NCBI GenBank assembly: GCA_963839725.1
Contig: CAWIWT010000006.1
Span: 38,429-102,428, forward strand
DNA: 64,000 nt
Direction of reading: 5' to 3'
Source of the DNA: Kumtagia sp963839725
GTDB taxonomy: Bacteria; Pseudomonadota; Alphaproteobacteria; Rhizobiales; Rhizobiaceae
Made by a program: the position numbers and the translations under genes. The notes below the pieces were generated by a model. The model worked only from the letters and a program-made list of their open reading frames with translations. It did no database searches and was not told the DNA's origin. Positions 16,752 to 27,063 of the stretch are shown here, piece by piece (the stretch's first letter is position 1; every line of letters begins with the position of its first letter).

Positions 16752-18086
16752 TTATGACTTTTCGGCGGGCCCGATAATCAGCACCGCCGGTTGAACGGTC
16801 AGCAGCTTGCGTGCAATCTCCTTGGTCTCCTCCAGCGTCACCGCGTTGACGTAGTCGTTCCGGCGCTCGAAATAATCGGCGCCAAGCTGGTCGAGTTGCA
16901 GTTCTACCAGTGTTGTTGCGATCGCCGAGGACGAGTTAAGATTGTTGATGGCATAGGCGCCGATCAGATACTTCTTTGCCGCGGCGAGCTCAGCCTCGGT
17001 CGGGCCGTTTTCCGCCATGCTCTTGACGACGTCGCGAATTATTCCAAGCGTCTCGCCCCCCTTTCCGGCGCGAGTCGATGTGCCGATCGTCAGCGAGCTT
17101 GAGTGCTCGTAGTTCACGATGGACGAGTTGATGCCGTAGGTCAGGCCGCGCTTCTCGCGAACCTCCTGGAAGAGCCGCGACGTGAAGTTGCCGCCACCGA
17201 GGATGTGGTTCATCAGAACCGCCGCGAAGAAGCCTGGATCCTTTCGCGCGATGCCCGGATAGGCAAGCATCAGTGTTGTTTGCGGCAGGTCGTACTCATA
17301 GCGGACAATCTGGTCGAGTTTCGGCTTCGCGTCGGCAACGGGCGTCAGCACAGGCTTCTCAGGCAGGCTGCCAAAGAGCTTGTCGAGGTCGCGCTTCAGC
17401 GTCTGGGCGTCGATTGCCCCGACGACCGCCACATGCAGGCCACCACGCGCAAAGACCGCCTTGTGCATTGCGTGAAGGTCGTCGGCTGTAACCGTCTTCA
17501 CCGAGGCTTCCGTGCCCTCGTCCTGGCGGGAATAGGGATGGTCGCCGTAGAGCGCCTTCATCCAGCGGATCTTTGCCTCGGTCTCAGGGTCCTTTGCCTC
17601 GGATTGGATGCCCGAAATGATCTGGCCGCGAATGCGGTCGATCGGCGCCCGGTCGAAGCGAGGCTTGGTGATCGCCAGCTGAAGGAGACCAAGCGCCGCG
17701 TCCTTCTGCTCGGCGAGCATGCGCATTGAGCCATAGATGTTGTCGCGACCGGAGCTAAAGCCCATTTCGGCGCCGGCATCGTCGAGCTTTATCTGGAAAG
17801 CATCGCTGTCGAGATCACCGGCGCCCTCATCGAAAAGACCGGTCATCAGGTTGACCAGACCTTCCTTGCCCGCCGGATCCTGCGTTTCGCCGCCATCGAA
17901 GGCAAAGCGCAACGAAATGATCGGTACCGAATAGTCCTCGACCAGCCAGGCAGTGATGCCGCCGTCAGACTTGACCTGCTGGATTTTCACCGCCGCGCTC
18001 GCCGGCGCGGCAATGACGACGATCAGGAGGGTTAGCGTACCAAGCAAGGCCGCCGCATGAGATGCAATCCGATTGCGATTAAACAT
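16752..18086 (-). CDS. M16 family peptidase-like protein lacking the zinc motif
   Basis: A 444-residue exported protein beginning MFNRNRIASHAAALLGTLTLL with a signal peptide ending near ASA-AV. It has the M16 fold (FDGGETQDPAGKEGLVNLMTGLFDEG and AELAAAKKYLIGAYAINN), but the place of the HxxEH zinc motif is occupied by non-ligand residues (GLVNLMTGL). In M16 pairs one subunit is catalytic and the other, like this one, is a structural or substrate-binding partner. The catalytic partner is encoded immediately upstream, 14 bases away. A start at 18086 is preferred over 18221 because the signal peptide begins there. Confidence 0.9.
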   Translation of the reverse strand: MFNRNRIASHAAALLGTLTLLIVVIAAPASAAVKIQQVKSDGGITAWLVEDYSVPIISLRFAFDGGETQDPAGKEGLVNLMTGLFDEGAGDLDSDAFQIKLDDAGAEMGFSSGRDNIYGSMRMLAEQKDAALGLLQLAITKPRFDRAPIDRIRGQIISGIQSEAKDPETEAKIRWMKALYGDHPYSRQDEGTEASVKTVTADDLHAMHKAVFARGGLHVAVVGAIDAQTLKRDLDKLFGSLPEKPVLTPVADAKPKLDQIVRYEYDLPQTTLMLAYPGIARKDPGFFAAVLMNHILGGGNFTSRLFQEVREKRGLTYGINSSIVNYEHSSSLTIGTSTRAGKGGETLGIIRDVVKSMAENGPTEAELAAAKKYLIGAYAINNLNSSSAIATTLVELQLDQLGADYFERRNDYVNAVTLEETKEIARKLLTVQPAVLIIGPAEKS

Positions 18087-18100
18087 TCCAGCCGCCCCGC

Positions 18101-19480
18101 TCAATTCGACGTTTCTTGCGACGGACGCAGATACGCCGTCACCGCATGCTGCGGATTGAGATACTTCACCGCAACGGCCTTCACCTGGTCGGCGGTCACC
18201 TGCTCGATCCTGTCCGGCCACTGTTGCACGTCCTGAACCGTGCTGCCGGTGGTAAGCGCCGTGCCGTAGATGTTAGCCATGCTCGCCGGGCTGTCCTGCG
18301 CGAAGATCATGCTGCGCACGAGGCGCTTCTTGGCCTTTTCCAGTTCGTCGGCGGAAACGCCTTCGCGCTGGATGCGAGTGATCTCCGCTTCGACCGCCTT
18401 CTCAACCCTGTCGAGGCCATCGGCGCCGCTTGGCGATGCGTAGACGGAGAACCCGGTTTCATCGAGCGCCGTGCCGTCATAGTAGGCGCCTGTTCCCGAG
18501 GAGATTCGGTCCTTGACGATCAGTTGCTGGTAGAGCCGGCTGCGGGTACCGCCGCCAAGAATTTCAGCAAGAAGATCAAAGGCTTCCGCTTCGCCCGGTT
18601 CCGCTGTACGATAAGACGGCGCAAGCCAGTACCTGGCAAAGCTCGGGATCGTCACCCGCGGATCGGTCATGGTGACCGTACGGCTGGTATTCTGTTCCGG
18701 TTCGGTTGGGCGCACACGCGGCGGCAAATCCGGACCGCGCGCCACCTTGCCGTAGGTTTCCTCCGCCATCTTGCGCACCGCGTCGGTGTCAACGTCACCG
18801 GCAATCACCAGGACCGCATTGTTGGGCGTATAGTAGCGGTTGTAGAAGGCGACCGCGTCGTCACGGTTCAGCTTCTCCATCTCGTGCATCCAGCCAATGA
18901 CCGGCACGCGATACGGATGGTTCTGGAAAAGCGTCGCCCGCACTTCCTCCTGCAGCAGGCTGCCCGGATCGCCCTCGATGCGCATGCGGCGCTCTTCGAG
19001 CACCACTTCGCGTTCCGGACCGATCACCGAATCGTCGAGGATCAGGTTGCGCATCCGGTCTGCTTCCAGGCCCATCATCATCGGCAGCGCGTCTGGTGAG
19101 ATGGTTTCGTGATAGGCGGTGAAATCGTAGGAGGTGAAGGCATTCTCATTGCCGCCGATTTCGGCCACCGTCGCATCGAATTCGCCGGGCTTGTGGTTCT
19201 TCGTACCCTTGAACATCAAATGCTCGAAGAAATGCGCGATGCCGGACTTGCCGGGTGGTTCGTCGGCGCTGCCCACCTTGTACCAGACCATGTGGGTAAC
19301 GATGGGCGCGCGGTGATCGGGAATCACCACCACTTCCATGCCATTGCCAAGCAGAAAATCCGCGACGGGCTCGCGCTTGGCCGAGGCTTCGGCCACCGCG
19401 GACCCGATCGGCAAGGTCGTCAGCAACAGGAGCGCGGTTCCGGCGAAAAGTCGGCGGACCGTTCGGGTTTCGAGATTCAT
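18101..19480 (-). CDS. M16 family zinc metallopeptidase (catalytic)
   Basis: A 459-residue periplasmic insulinase-type peptidase. A signal peptide (RRLFAGTALLLLTTLPIGSAVAEA) precedes the core GIAHFFEHLMFKGTKNH, which contains the inverted zinc motif H-F-F-E-H near residue 85; a downstream glutamate in AEIGGNENAFTSYDFTAYHE completes the site. The C-terminal half holds the second M16 domain (REGVSADELEKAKKRLVRSMIF). It is the first gene of a two-gene M16 operon, with the inactive subunit downstream. Confidence 0.93.
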   Translation of the reverse strand: MNLETRTVRRLFAGTALLLLTTLPIGSAVAEASAKREPVADFLLGNGMEVVVIPDHRAPIVTHMVWYKVGSADEPPGKSGIAHFFEHLMFKGTKNHKPGEFDATVAEIGGNENAFTSYDFTAYHETISPDALPMMMGLEADRMRNLILDDSVIGPEREVVLEERRMRIEGDPGSLLQEEVRATLFQNHPYRVPVIGWMHEMEKLNRDDAVAFYNRYYTPNNAVLVIAGDVDTDAVRKMAEETYGKVARGPDLPPRVRPTEPEQNTSRTVTMTDPRVTIPSFARYWLAPSYRTAEPGEAEAFDLLAEILGGGTRSRLYQQLIVKDRISSGTGAYYDGTALDETGFSVYASPSGADGLDRVEKAVEAEITRIQREGVSADELEKAKKRLVRSMIFAQDSPASMANIYGTALTTGSTVQDVQQWPDRIEQVTADQVKAVAVKYLNPQHAVTAYLRPSQETSN

Positions 19481-19694
19481 GCAAGCTCCCGTAGCGAAAT
19501 CGATGCGGCCTTATACGGGCCGACCGGCTCCAGCGAAAAGTGAATTGTTTGTCATATCTAAGCTGGAAGAAGGCTGAACTCGGGCCAATACAGGTAAATC
19601 GGCACTTCATCCCCTCCTACGCCTCGTGCGCCGATCGCATATTTTCGGCAGCATCGGCAGTCAGGTAGGAAGTCGCCACGCAGGATTCAAGGAT

Positions 19695-20255
19695 TTATTT
19701 CCTAGATAGCTCGACGAAACGGATGACAGTTTCGCCATAACCGCGTTCGTCGAGAACCTCGAACCCCTCCACCGGGCCGAATGGTACGGCAGCGCTTTCC
19801 TCGATCACGCAGAGCGCGCCGGCAAGCAGCCAGCCGCCTGAACTTGCCGACCGCAGCGCCTGCTCGCCAAAGCCGTTGCCATATGGCGGATCGGCAAAAA
19901 GCAGGCCGAAGGGCTGAATATTGCCGGCATCACCCAACTTCGTCGCATCGCGCCGGAAGATCTTCGTGCGCCCGGTCAGGCCGAATGTTTCGACATTGGT
20001 GCGGATGAGCCCCCTGCCCTCGGCGGATTCCTCGATGAACATGCAGTAGGAGGCGCCGCGCGACATTGCTTCCAACCCAAGCGCGCCAGTGCCAGCAAAC
20101 AGGTCGAGAACCCGCGCGCCTTTCACCCGATCGCCGAAGCGATGGGCCAGCACGTTGAACACCGCCTCACGGGTTCGGTCGGTGGTCGGGCGGATGTCAT
20201 GGGTGCGCGGCGTCGCCAGCGAACGCCCCCGGAATTCGCCGCCGACAATGCGCAT
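19695..20255 (-). CDS. rsmD: 16S rRNA (guanine(966)-N(2))-methyltransferase RsmD
   Basis: A 186-residue SAM-dependent enzyme. MRIVGGEFRGRSLATP is the standard N-terminus, VLDLFAGTGALGLEAMSRGA (about 47-66) binds SAM, and FADPPYGNGF carries the DPPY catalytic motif for amino methylation. It acts on the small ribosomal subunit. It follows the rRNA pseudouridine synthase gene by only three bases, so the two rRNA-modification genes form an operon. Confidence 0.95.
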   Translation of the reverse strand: MRIVGGEFRGRSLATPRTHDIRPTTDRTREAVFNVLAHRFGDRVKGARVLDLFAGTGALGLEAMSRGASYCMFIEESAEGRGLIRTNVETFGLTGRTKIFRRDATKLGDAGNIQPFGLLFADPPYGNGFGEQALRSASSGGWLLAGALCVIEESAAVPFGPVEGFEVLDERGYGETVIRFVELSRK

Positions 20256-20258
20256 GCG

Positions 20259-22352
20259 TCATTCGCCCTTGCGTGGCGGCTTGCCGGAACGCGACGGACG
20301 CGGACCGCGCCCCGCGCCGTTCTCGCCGCGCGGCTTGTCGAAGCGCTTCGCGCCCGGTTTGCCGAATGCCGGCTTGCGAGCCTTATTGGCGTCGGACGCT
20401 GCCTTCTCCGCGGCCACCCGTCCCGCGCCCTGCGGCCGGGCGCCGGGCGCCATCCAGACATTGGCCTTGCGGGCTCCGGGCGGCTCGATCGGACGCTGCT
20501 CGCGCTCACCCTTCTTGCCGCGTGGCCGGTCGCCAAATTCCGGCTTCGGGCCTCGTGCGCCAAACGAGCCGCGATCCGGTTTGGTCGATAGCTTGCCGAG
20601 CGCCTCGTCGCGGCCGTTCTCGCGCCGCTTGCGGTTCTTGATAAGGCCGCCCTCGCCAATCCGCCCCGGCATTCCGTCGCGCGTGATCTTCGGCCTCGCG
20701 GCTTCCTCGGCGCGGACTTCGGTGCGCCTCACCGGCTTGTTGGAGAACGGCTTGACGATGTCGGCTTCAAAGTTCGCGCCGGATTCCTCGATCAGCCGCT
20801 CGCCAAGCTGCTCGCGCAGCATCTTGCCCTTCAATTCCTGCACATGGCCCTCAGGCAGGTCGCCAAGCTGGAACGGCCCGAACGAGATGCGGATGAGGCG
20901 CGTCACGTCCAAGCCAAGAGCACCGAGGATATTCTTGACCTCGCGGTTCTTGCCTTCGCGCAGACCGAGCGTCAGCCAGGCGTTGGAGCCTTGCTCGCGA
21001 TCGAGCGATGCCTCGATTGAGCCGTAGAACACGCCGTCTACGGCAATGCCGTCCTTGAGGCCGGCGAGCGCGGATTCCTCCACTTTGCCGTGGACGCGCG
21101 CCCGATAGCGCCGCAGCCAGCCGGTCGCCGGCAGTTCCAGCGTGCGGGCAAGCCCGCCGTCGTTGGTCAGGAGCAGCAAGCCTTCGGTGTTGATGTCGAG
21201 GCGGCCGATGGTGATCAGCCTCGGCAAATCCGACGGCAACACGTCGAACACAGTCCGGCGGCCTTCCGGGTCGCGGCTGGTGGTGACCAGGCCGGCAGGC
21301 TTGTGGAACAGGAACAGCCGTGTGCGCTCGACCGGCGGCAGCGGCTTGCCGTCCAATTCGATGACATCGTCCGTTGTGACGTTGAAGGCGGGGCTCTCCA
21401 GCACCCGGCCATTGACGCGCACGCGGCCGGCGGCAATCAGTTCCTCCGCATCGCGGCGCGATGCAATGCCCACGCGCGCCAGCCGCTTTGCGATGCGCTC
21501 GCCCTCGGCTTCCTCGCCGACCGTCTCGCGGCGCGCAAAAGGCTTGCGATCGCCATCATGTGGCGGCCCGCCTTCGCGTTTCTCAAACGGCTTGCGCTTT
21601 TGGAATTCTCCGCCGTCAGACGGCCTGTCGAAGCGGCGCGGCCTGTCGCCGTCGCCTGTCGGGCGGTCATCGCGCTCAAAGCGACGTGGGCGCTCGTCTC
21701 CAGCAGGACGGTCACTGCGATCGAAGCGGCGAGGACGCCCGCCCTCGCCACCAGCCTGGTCGTCGCGGTTGAAGCGGCGCGGCTTGAACTCGCCAGCGTC
21801 GCCACGCTTCACATGCGGCTTTCCTTCCGGACGCGGACCCGTGCGAAACGGACGCTCAGTCTGCTCGGGCTTGGCCTCACTGCCTTCACGCCCACCAAAG
21901 CGCTCGCTGCGGCCCGGGCGTGCGGCGCTGTCGCCACGCGGCGCGTACGGTTTGCGCTCTCCCCGCGGCTTGAATGGCTTACCTTCGCCGCGCGGCTTGA
22001 AGGATCCGCCCTCGCCTTGCGAACGCTCGCGGAACGGACGTTCCGGCCTAACGCCATCCTCGCGCGGGCGGAAGGACTTGTCGCCACGCGGCTTGAAAGT
22101 ACCCTCGGCGCGCGGTGCACGTTCTGAAGCCGTATCGTTGCGGTCGAACCGGCGCTCACCGACGGGCTTGCCGCCAGCACGAAACGGCTTGCCGGTCTTG
22201 TTGCCGAAAGCCGGCTTGTCGCCGAACCTCCGCTTCTCGCCGGGCTTGCCACCTTTGGCGCCCGGCCGGCGACCGTCGCGCGGCCCACGCGACTTGCCGC
22301 CGCCGGCTCCAGGTCTGCCTCCGCGAGGCGGTTTTTTGCTGTCGTCATCCAT
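20259..22352 (-). CDS. rRNA pseudouridine synthase (RluB-type) with long basic RG-rich extensions
   Basis: A 697-residue protein. Residues 1-280 are low-complexity, rich in Arg, Gly, Lys and Pro, with imperfect repeats of the type RRFDRSDRPAGD. The enzyme follows: an S4 RNA-binding domain (ERIAKRLARVGIASRRDAEELI, about 285-332), then the RsuA/RluB catalytic domain with GRLDINTEGLLLLTNDG, where D386 is the predicted nucleophile. About 170 further residues are again disordered and basic. The enzymatic core alone would be about 240 residues. The tails probably bind rRNA or ribosome-assembly intermediates; that is inference. Operon with rsmD. Confidence 0.9.
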   Translation of the reverse strand: MDDDSKKPPRGGRPGAGGGKSRGPRDGRRPGAKGGKPGEKRRFGDKPAFGNKTGKPFRAGGKPVGERRFDRNDTASERAPRAEGTFKPRGDKSFRPREDGVRPERPFRERSQGEGGSFKPRGEGKPFKPRGERKPYAPRGDSAARPGRSERFGGREGSEAKPEQTERPFRTGPRPEGKPHVKRGDAGEFKPRRFNRDDQAGGEGGRPRRFDRSDRPAGDERPRRFERDDRPTGDGDRPRRFDRPSDGGEFQKRKPFEKREGGPPHDGDRKPFARRETVGEEAEGERIAKRLARVGIASRRDAEELIAAGRVRVNGRVLESPAFNVTTDDVIELDGKPLPPVERTRLFLFHKPAGLVTTSRDPEGRRTVFDVLPSDLPRLITIGRLDINTEGLLLLTNDGGLARTLELPATGWLRRYRARVHGKVEESALAGLKDGIAVDGVFYGSIEASLDREQGSNAWLTLGLREGKNREVKNILGALGLDVTRLIRISFGPFQLGDLPEGHVQELKGKMLREQLGERLIEESGANFEADIVKPFSNKPVRRTEVRAEEAARPKITRDGMPGRIGEGGLIKNRKRRENGRDEALGKLSTKPDRGSFGARGPKPEFGDRPRGKKGEREQRPIEPPGARKANVWMAPGARPQGAGRVAAEKAASDANKARKPAFGKPGAKRFDKPRGENGAGRGPRPSRSGKPPRKGE

Positions 22353-22412
22353 AGGGCTTTGCCTTTCGCGGCGCGGTGTAGCAGTAACGTCTCAGCCAAG
22401 CGAGGGAAATGT

Positions 22413-22686
22413 CCGGAGCAAGATGAGATTGGGTTCGATCGTTCTGCCGGCGATGGTTTGGGGCAAGGTCGATGATTTTGCCACGGTCGTACCCATTGGT
22501 ACGGCCAAGGCAAAAGCCGAAGGATTTGGCCCAAACCAGTCCGGCCCTCTGGGTTTCCGGGCGACGGGCGCCCGCTTTGGCGGATTGCTCGGCCTTGGCT
22601 CCACTACGGCCTTCGCAACCCTCCGCGTGGATCGCCTCGCCGTCCGTGAAATAGAACTAACCGAACCTGATCTCATCTTGCTCCGG
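22413..22686. repeat. 274-bp palindromic element with about 25-bp terminal inverted repeats
   Basis: The ends 22413-22436 (CCGGAGCAAGATGAGATTGG..) and 22662-22686 (..CTGATCTCATCTTGCTCCGG) are inverted repeats with about two mismatches. Inside is a long imperfect hairpin with arms of about 39 bases (from TGGTTTGGGG near 22464 to CCCAAACC near 22548) whose tip is GTACC-CATT-GGTAC. Both strands stay open in at least one frame, which invites spurious gene calls. It fills the divergent promoter region between the pseudouridine synthase and tadA. It is likely a non-autonomous repeat. Confidence 0.72.
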
Positions 22687-22697
22687 GTGAACCGCCT

Positions 22698-23150
22698 GTG
22701 AAACGTCCGGATTTCATGAGTTTGGCGCTTGCCGAAGCCGAGGCCGCGGCCAATCGTGGAGAAGTGCCGGTGGGCGCGGTGCTTGCGCTTGGCGATGAGG
22801 CCGTCGCTCAAGCCGGCAACCGCACGCGCGAACTGAAGGACGTCACATCGCACGCGGAAATGCTGGTCATTCGAGAAGGTGCCGCGAAACTCGGCGCCGA
22901 GCGGCTGAACGACGCCGACCTCTATGTGACGCTGGAGCCCTGCACGATGTGCGCGGCGGCGATTTCGTTCGCGCGCATCAGGCGTCTTTACTTCGGGGCA
23001 ATCGACGAAAAGGGCGGCGCGGTGGTCAGCGGCGTACGGTTCTTTTCGTCGCCGACCTGTCATCATGTGCCGGAAGTGTATCCAGGCATTGGCGAGCAAA
23101 CAGCCGCCGAAATTCTTACGCGATTTTTCCGGGAGCGGCGCGAGAACTAA
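22698..23150 (+). CDS. tadA: tRNA-specific adenosine deaminase
   Basis: A 150-residue zinc deaminase that converts A34 to inosine in tRNA-Arg(ACG). The catalytic HAEMLVIREG (His zinc ligand and proton-shuttling Glu, about residues 54-63) and the PCTMC zinc motif (LEPCTMCAAAISFARIRRLYFGA) are intact. Length and C-terminus (AEILTRFFRERREN) match TadA. The start codon lies 12 bases from the end of a palindromic element, so its promoter must be within or beyond that element. Confidence 0.94.
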   Translation: MKRPDFMSLALAEAEAAANRGEVPVGAVLALGDEAVAQAGNRTRELKDVTSHAEMLVIREGAAKLGAERLNDADLYVTLEPCTMCAAAISFARIRRLYFGAIDEKGGAVVSGVRFFSSPTCHHVPEVYPGIGEQTAAEILTRFFRERREN

Positions 23151-23156
23151 GCCCGT

Positions 23157-23843
23157 TTACCAAGGCAAGAGGTCAGCCCAGGTCTTGTCCTTCTTCTTGC
23201 GCGCCTGTGCCTTCAGTCGGCGTTCCTTCTTGAGTTCGTCCTCGCCAAGTTCACCGACCGGTGCGGTAGCCGAGGCCTGACGATAGTCGATTGGCGGTTC
23301 GCTCAGATATTTGCGGCTGGTCGGACTGCCCTGACGGTTTTCCGCGAGCTTCTGGCGGAACTGCTCGCTCTGCTTCGATGCGCTCACGCCCGTCGGTTGT
23401 ACGCCGGACTCCTGAGATCGAATGTTAGTCACGGAACTCTGTTCTTTGGGGAAGCGCGCGGCAGACTCTCTCGCTAAATCGGCATCGATCTTTGGCCGCC
23501 ACGACGGATCGTCGCTGTTCTCGTCGGCTTCGGCGCGCAAACGAGCCCGCTTTTCCTCGGGAGACTCCACCCAAGCGGCATTACCCGTAGAGGTCACGCT
23601 GTCCTGAGGCGCGGGCAGCGCAGCGATTTCGGCCTTGCTGGGGCGCACAAGCGCCGGACGCGGCTTGTAGTCAACAGGTGGACGCTTCGGCGGAGCCAGA
23701 GACAAGATGCCAGTCACATCGGTGGCCAACTGATCGCCCGCAGACTTGTCCGTGCCGTAGGTCGGCGCCTGGCAGCCAGCGAGCATTGTCCCTGCAATCA
23801 AAAGACCTGCAGCTGCCACAATACCGCGGCGGTTGGCCGTCAT
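23157..23843 (-). CDS. Hypothetical lipoprotein
   Basis: A 228-residue protein with a type II signal peptide: MTANRRGIVAAAGLLIAGTM followed by the lipobox LAGC, with the cysteine at residue 24. The mature part is hydrophilic, proline-rich and probably largely disordered, ending in a lysine-rich stretch (KKERRLKAQARKKKDKTWADLLPW). The ATG at 23843 is chosen because the signal peptide begins there. I do not recognise a functional domain. It lies downstream of ileS on the same strand. Confidence 0.7.
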   Translation of the reverse strand: MTANRRGIVAAAGLLIAGTMLAGCQAPTYGTDKSAGDQLATDVTGILSLAPPKRPPVDYKPRPALVRPSKAEIAALPAPQDSVTSTGNAAWVESPEEKRARLRAEADENSDDPSWRPKIDADLARESAARFPKEQSSVTNIRSQESGVQPTGVSASKQSEQFRQKLAENRQGSPTSRKYLSEPPIDYRQASATAPVGELGEDELKKERRLKAQARKKKDKTWADLLPW

Positions 23844-23993
23844 GCCCAAAGGTGTCAAAACGCTGTGCCTCGTATTTCGTCCGGAATCGGCCCCAGACTG
23901 CAATTGACCGGCAAATCCGGCGATAGTTTGTCGGTCATAAACGTTAACTCTCTACCGTATATCGCGACCGCTGGAAACGATACCTTGGCAAGA

Positions 23994-26900
23994 TCAACTG
24001 ATTCTGCCCAGCTTTTGTAGTTCGCGCAGTGCCGCTGCATCACGCGCGGAGACATCCGGGAACTCCGGATCGGAGCCGACATCGTCCGTGTATCGCCAGG
24101 AGCGCGCGCATTTCCTACCGGCCGCAAGGCTTGGGACGACGGCAACGCCCGCCACGTCGTCCAGCCGGAAGGCATCTGTCGGAGCCGGCGCGTCCGACAC
24201 TTCGATGCCGCTGGTGATCGCAACCTCGGCAAGGTCGATGTCACTCACCGCCGTGAGAAGCTCCTGATCGGCGATAAACACCATTGGAGCCGCCTCCAGC
24301 GACGAGCCGATCACCTTCTTTGCCCGCTCGATCTCAAGCGCAGCGGTAACGACGCCCCTCACCCGCCTGATTTTGCGCCACTTTTCGGCGAGCGCTTCGT
24401 CACGCCATTCTGCCGGAACATGGCGGAACTGCTGCAGATGGATCGAGCGCGAGTCCGGATAGCGCTCCATCCACGCCTCTTCCGTGGTGAAGGGAAGCAT
24501 CGGGGCCAGCCACGTCGCCAGATGATCGAACAGGTGGCGCACGACCTGAACGGCGGCCAGACGGCGCTTGCTCGACGGCGCATCGCAGTAGAGCGCGTCC
24601 TTGCGGATATCGAAATAGAACGCCGACAGATCGACCACCATGAAGTCGAGCAGCGCCTTGGTGACGCGCTTGAAGTCGAAGGCGTCATAGCCACCGCGCA
24701 CAACCTCATCGAGCTCCGACAGGCGATGCAGCATCAGCCGCTCGAGTTCCGGCATGTCGCCGAGTGCGACATTCTTGCGCTCGTCATGCGCCAGTGTTCC
24801 CAGCATCCAGCGCATTGTGTTGCGCAGTTTGCGGTAGGCGTCGATGTTGGTCTGCAGAACGTTCTTGCCGAGCCGCTGGTCTTCCCAATAGTCGGTGGTC
24901 ATCACCCACAGGCGCAGGATGTCGGCGCCGGACTGCTTCATGACGTCCTGCGGAACCACAGTATTGCCGAGCGATTTCGACATCTTGCGGCCTTCCTCAT
25001 CCATCGTGAAGCCATGGGTGACGACCGTGACGTAGGGCGCCCGGCCGTGCGTGCCGCAGCTTTCAAGCAGCGATGAGTGGAACCAGCCGCGATGCTGGTC
25101 CGAGCCTTCAAGATAGACGTCGGCTGGCCATTTCAGGTCGGGCCGATCCTCCAGCGTGAAGGTGTGGGTCGAACCGGAATCGAACCAGACGTCGAGGATG
25201 TCCTTGACCATCGTCCACGGTTCGTTGGCGCGGCTGCCAAGGAAGCGCTCACGCGCGCCTTCGGCAAACCATGCGTCGGCGCCCTCCTTTTCGAAGGCCT
25301 CCATGATGCGGGTATTGACTGCCTCGTCCTTCAACACCTCACCATTGTCGTCCGCGAAGACGCAGATCGGCACGCCCCAGGCGCGCTGGCGCGACAGAAC
25401 CCAGTCGGGGCGCTCGGCGATCATGGCGCGCAATCGCGTCTGGCCGCCCGCCGGCACAAAGCGTGTGGCATCGATGGCGGCGAGGGCGCGGCTGCGCAGG
25501 TCGGCGCAGCGCCTGGGTGTCGAATCCGCCGAGTTCCTTGTCCATATAGACGAACCACTGCGGGGTGTTGCGGAAGATGACCGGCTTCTTCGAGCGCCAC
25601 GAATGCGGATACTGGTGCTTCAGGCGGCCGCGCGCGAACAGCATGTTGCGCTTGATCAGTTCGTCGATGACCGCCTTGTTGGCGTCGCCTTTCTTGCCGT
25701 TGTCGTCGATGACGCGCGCGGCCCCACCCTCGCGATCCGGACCGAAGCCCGGCGCATCCTTGGTGAAGAAGCCAGCATCGTCGACGGTGAAGGGAATGGC
25801 GGTGTCGATCCCCGCGTGCCGAGCCTTGCGGCGCCATCCAGGCATCAAAGTCCTCGCGGCCATGGCCAGGTGCGGTGTGCACGAAGCCCGTGCCGGCATC
25901 GTCGGTGACGTGGTCGCCGTCAAGCAGCGGAACAGCGAAATCGTAGCCGCCACCTAGGCCCTCAAATGGGTGTGCGACAACGAAGACCGACAACTCGTCG
26001 CTCCGAACATCCCGAAGGCGCTTGAACTCCAGCTTTGCCTTGCCAAAGCAGTCCGCCGCCAAGCTGTCGGCGAAGATCAACTGCTCGCCCGGCTGCGGGC
26101 CAAAGTCGTTCTCTGATCGCGGTGACCTCATAAAGGCCGTATGTCACGCGCGGCGAATAGCGACACAGCGCGATTGCCGGGGATCGTCCAAGGCGTCGTG
26201 GTCCAGATGACAACGAGACGCGCGAGATCGCCACTCGATCAGCTCGCCCGATTCCGCGCCGTCTCTTACAGCTGCCCAAACCGGAAACTTCACCCAGATC
26301 GTGTCGCTTTCGTAATCCTGATACTCGACCTCGGCTTCGGCCAGCGCGGTGCGTTCGACCACGCTCCACATCACCGGCTTGGAGCCGCGATACAGCTGGC
26401 CCGACATCGCGAATTTCAGCAACTCGCCGGCGATCCGCGCTTCGGCGTGAAAGTTCATCGTCGTATACGGGCTCTTGAAATCGCCGACCACGCCGAGCCG
26501 CTGGAACTCGTCGCCCTGCACCGTGATCCATTTCTCGGCATATGCGCGGCATTCCTTGCGGAACGCGATCATTGCATCGGGATCGGACAGGTCCGGCTTT
26601 GCCTTGCCCTTGGCGCGATAGTTCTCTTCCTCGATCTTCCACTCGATCGGCAAGCCATGGCAGTCCCAGCCCGGCACGTAGTTGGAATCGTAGCCCCGCA
26701 TCTGGAACGAGCGGGTGATCACGTCTTTGAGGATCTTATTCAGCGCGTGGCCGATATGGATGTTGCCGTTGGCGTAGGGGGGACCGTCATGCAGCACATA
26801 CTTCGGCCGCCCGGCGGCGTCCTCGCGCAGGCGCTGGTAAAGATCCATCTCCTGCCAGCGGGCCACGAATTGCGGCTCCTTTTCCGGCAGACCCGCGCGC

Positions 26901-27013
26901 ATCGGAAACTCCGTCTGCGGCAGGTAAAGCGTCTTCGAATAGTCGAGTTTCGTCATCGTGTCGTTCATCGTCTTGCCATCACTGCTGCCCGGCGGCGGCG
27001 CCAGGGCGTTCAA
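23994..27013 (-). CDS. ileS: Isoleucyl-tRNA synthetase (broken by at least five frameshifts)
   Basis: All parts of a class I IleRS of about 1,000 residues are present in order but in changing frames. The N-terminus (from MNDTMTKLDY) carries PPYANGNIHIGHALNKIL, the HIGH motif. The editing domain includes WTTTPWTIPGNRA and GTGFVHTAPGHGREDFDAWM. KMSKS (EEGRKMSKSLGN) and the tRNA-binding C-terminus lie in the last frame, 23994-25457. Breaks fall near 26220, 26165, 26110, 25840 and 25505. The last two are single surplus C residues in GCGCCGC-like runs. An essential, otherwise highly conserved gene in this state points to sequence error unless another ileS exists. Confidence 0.88.
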
Positions 27014-27063
27014 CTATCATGATCTGGGGAAAGCGCGAGGGCGCTCGGGCAAAATTATCCCGG

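Noticed and set aside
22392..23099. Long minus-strand frame opposite tadA and across the 22.4-kb element
   Set aside because: It overlaps tadA entirely on the other strand; the tadA frame has all catalytic motifs.
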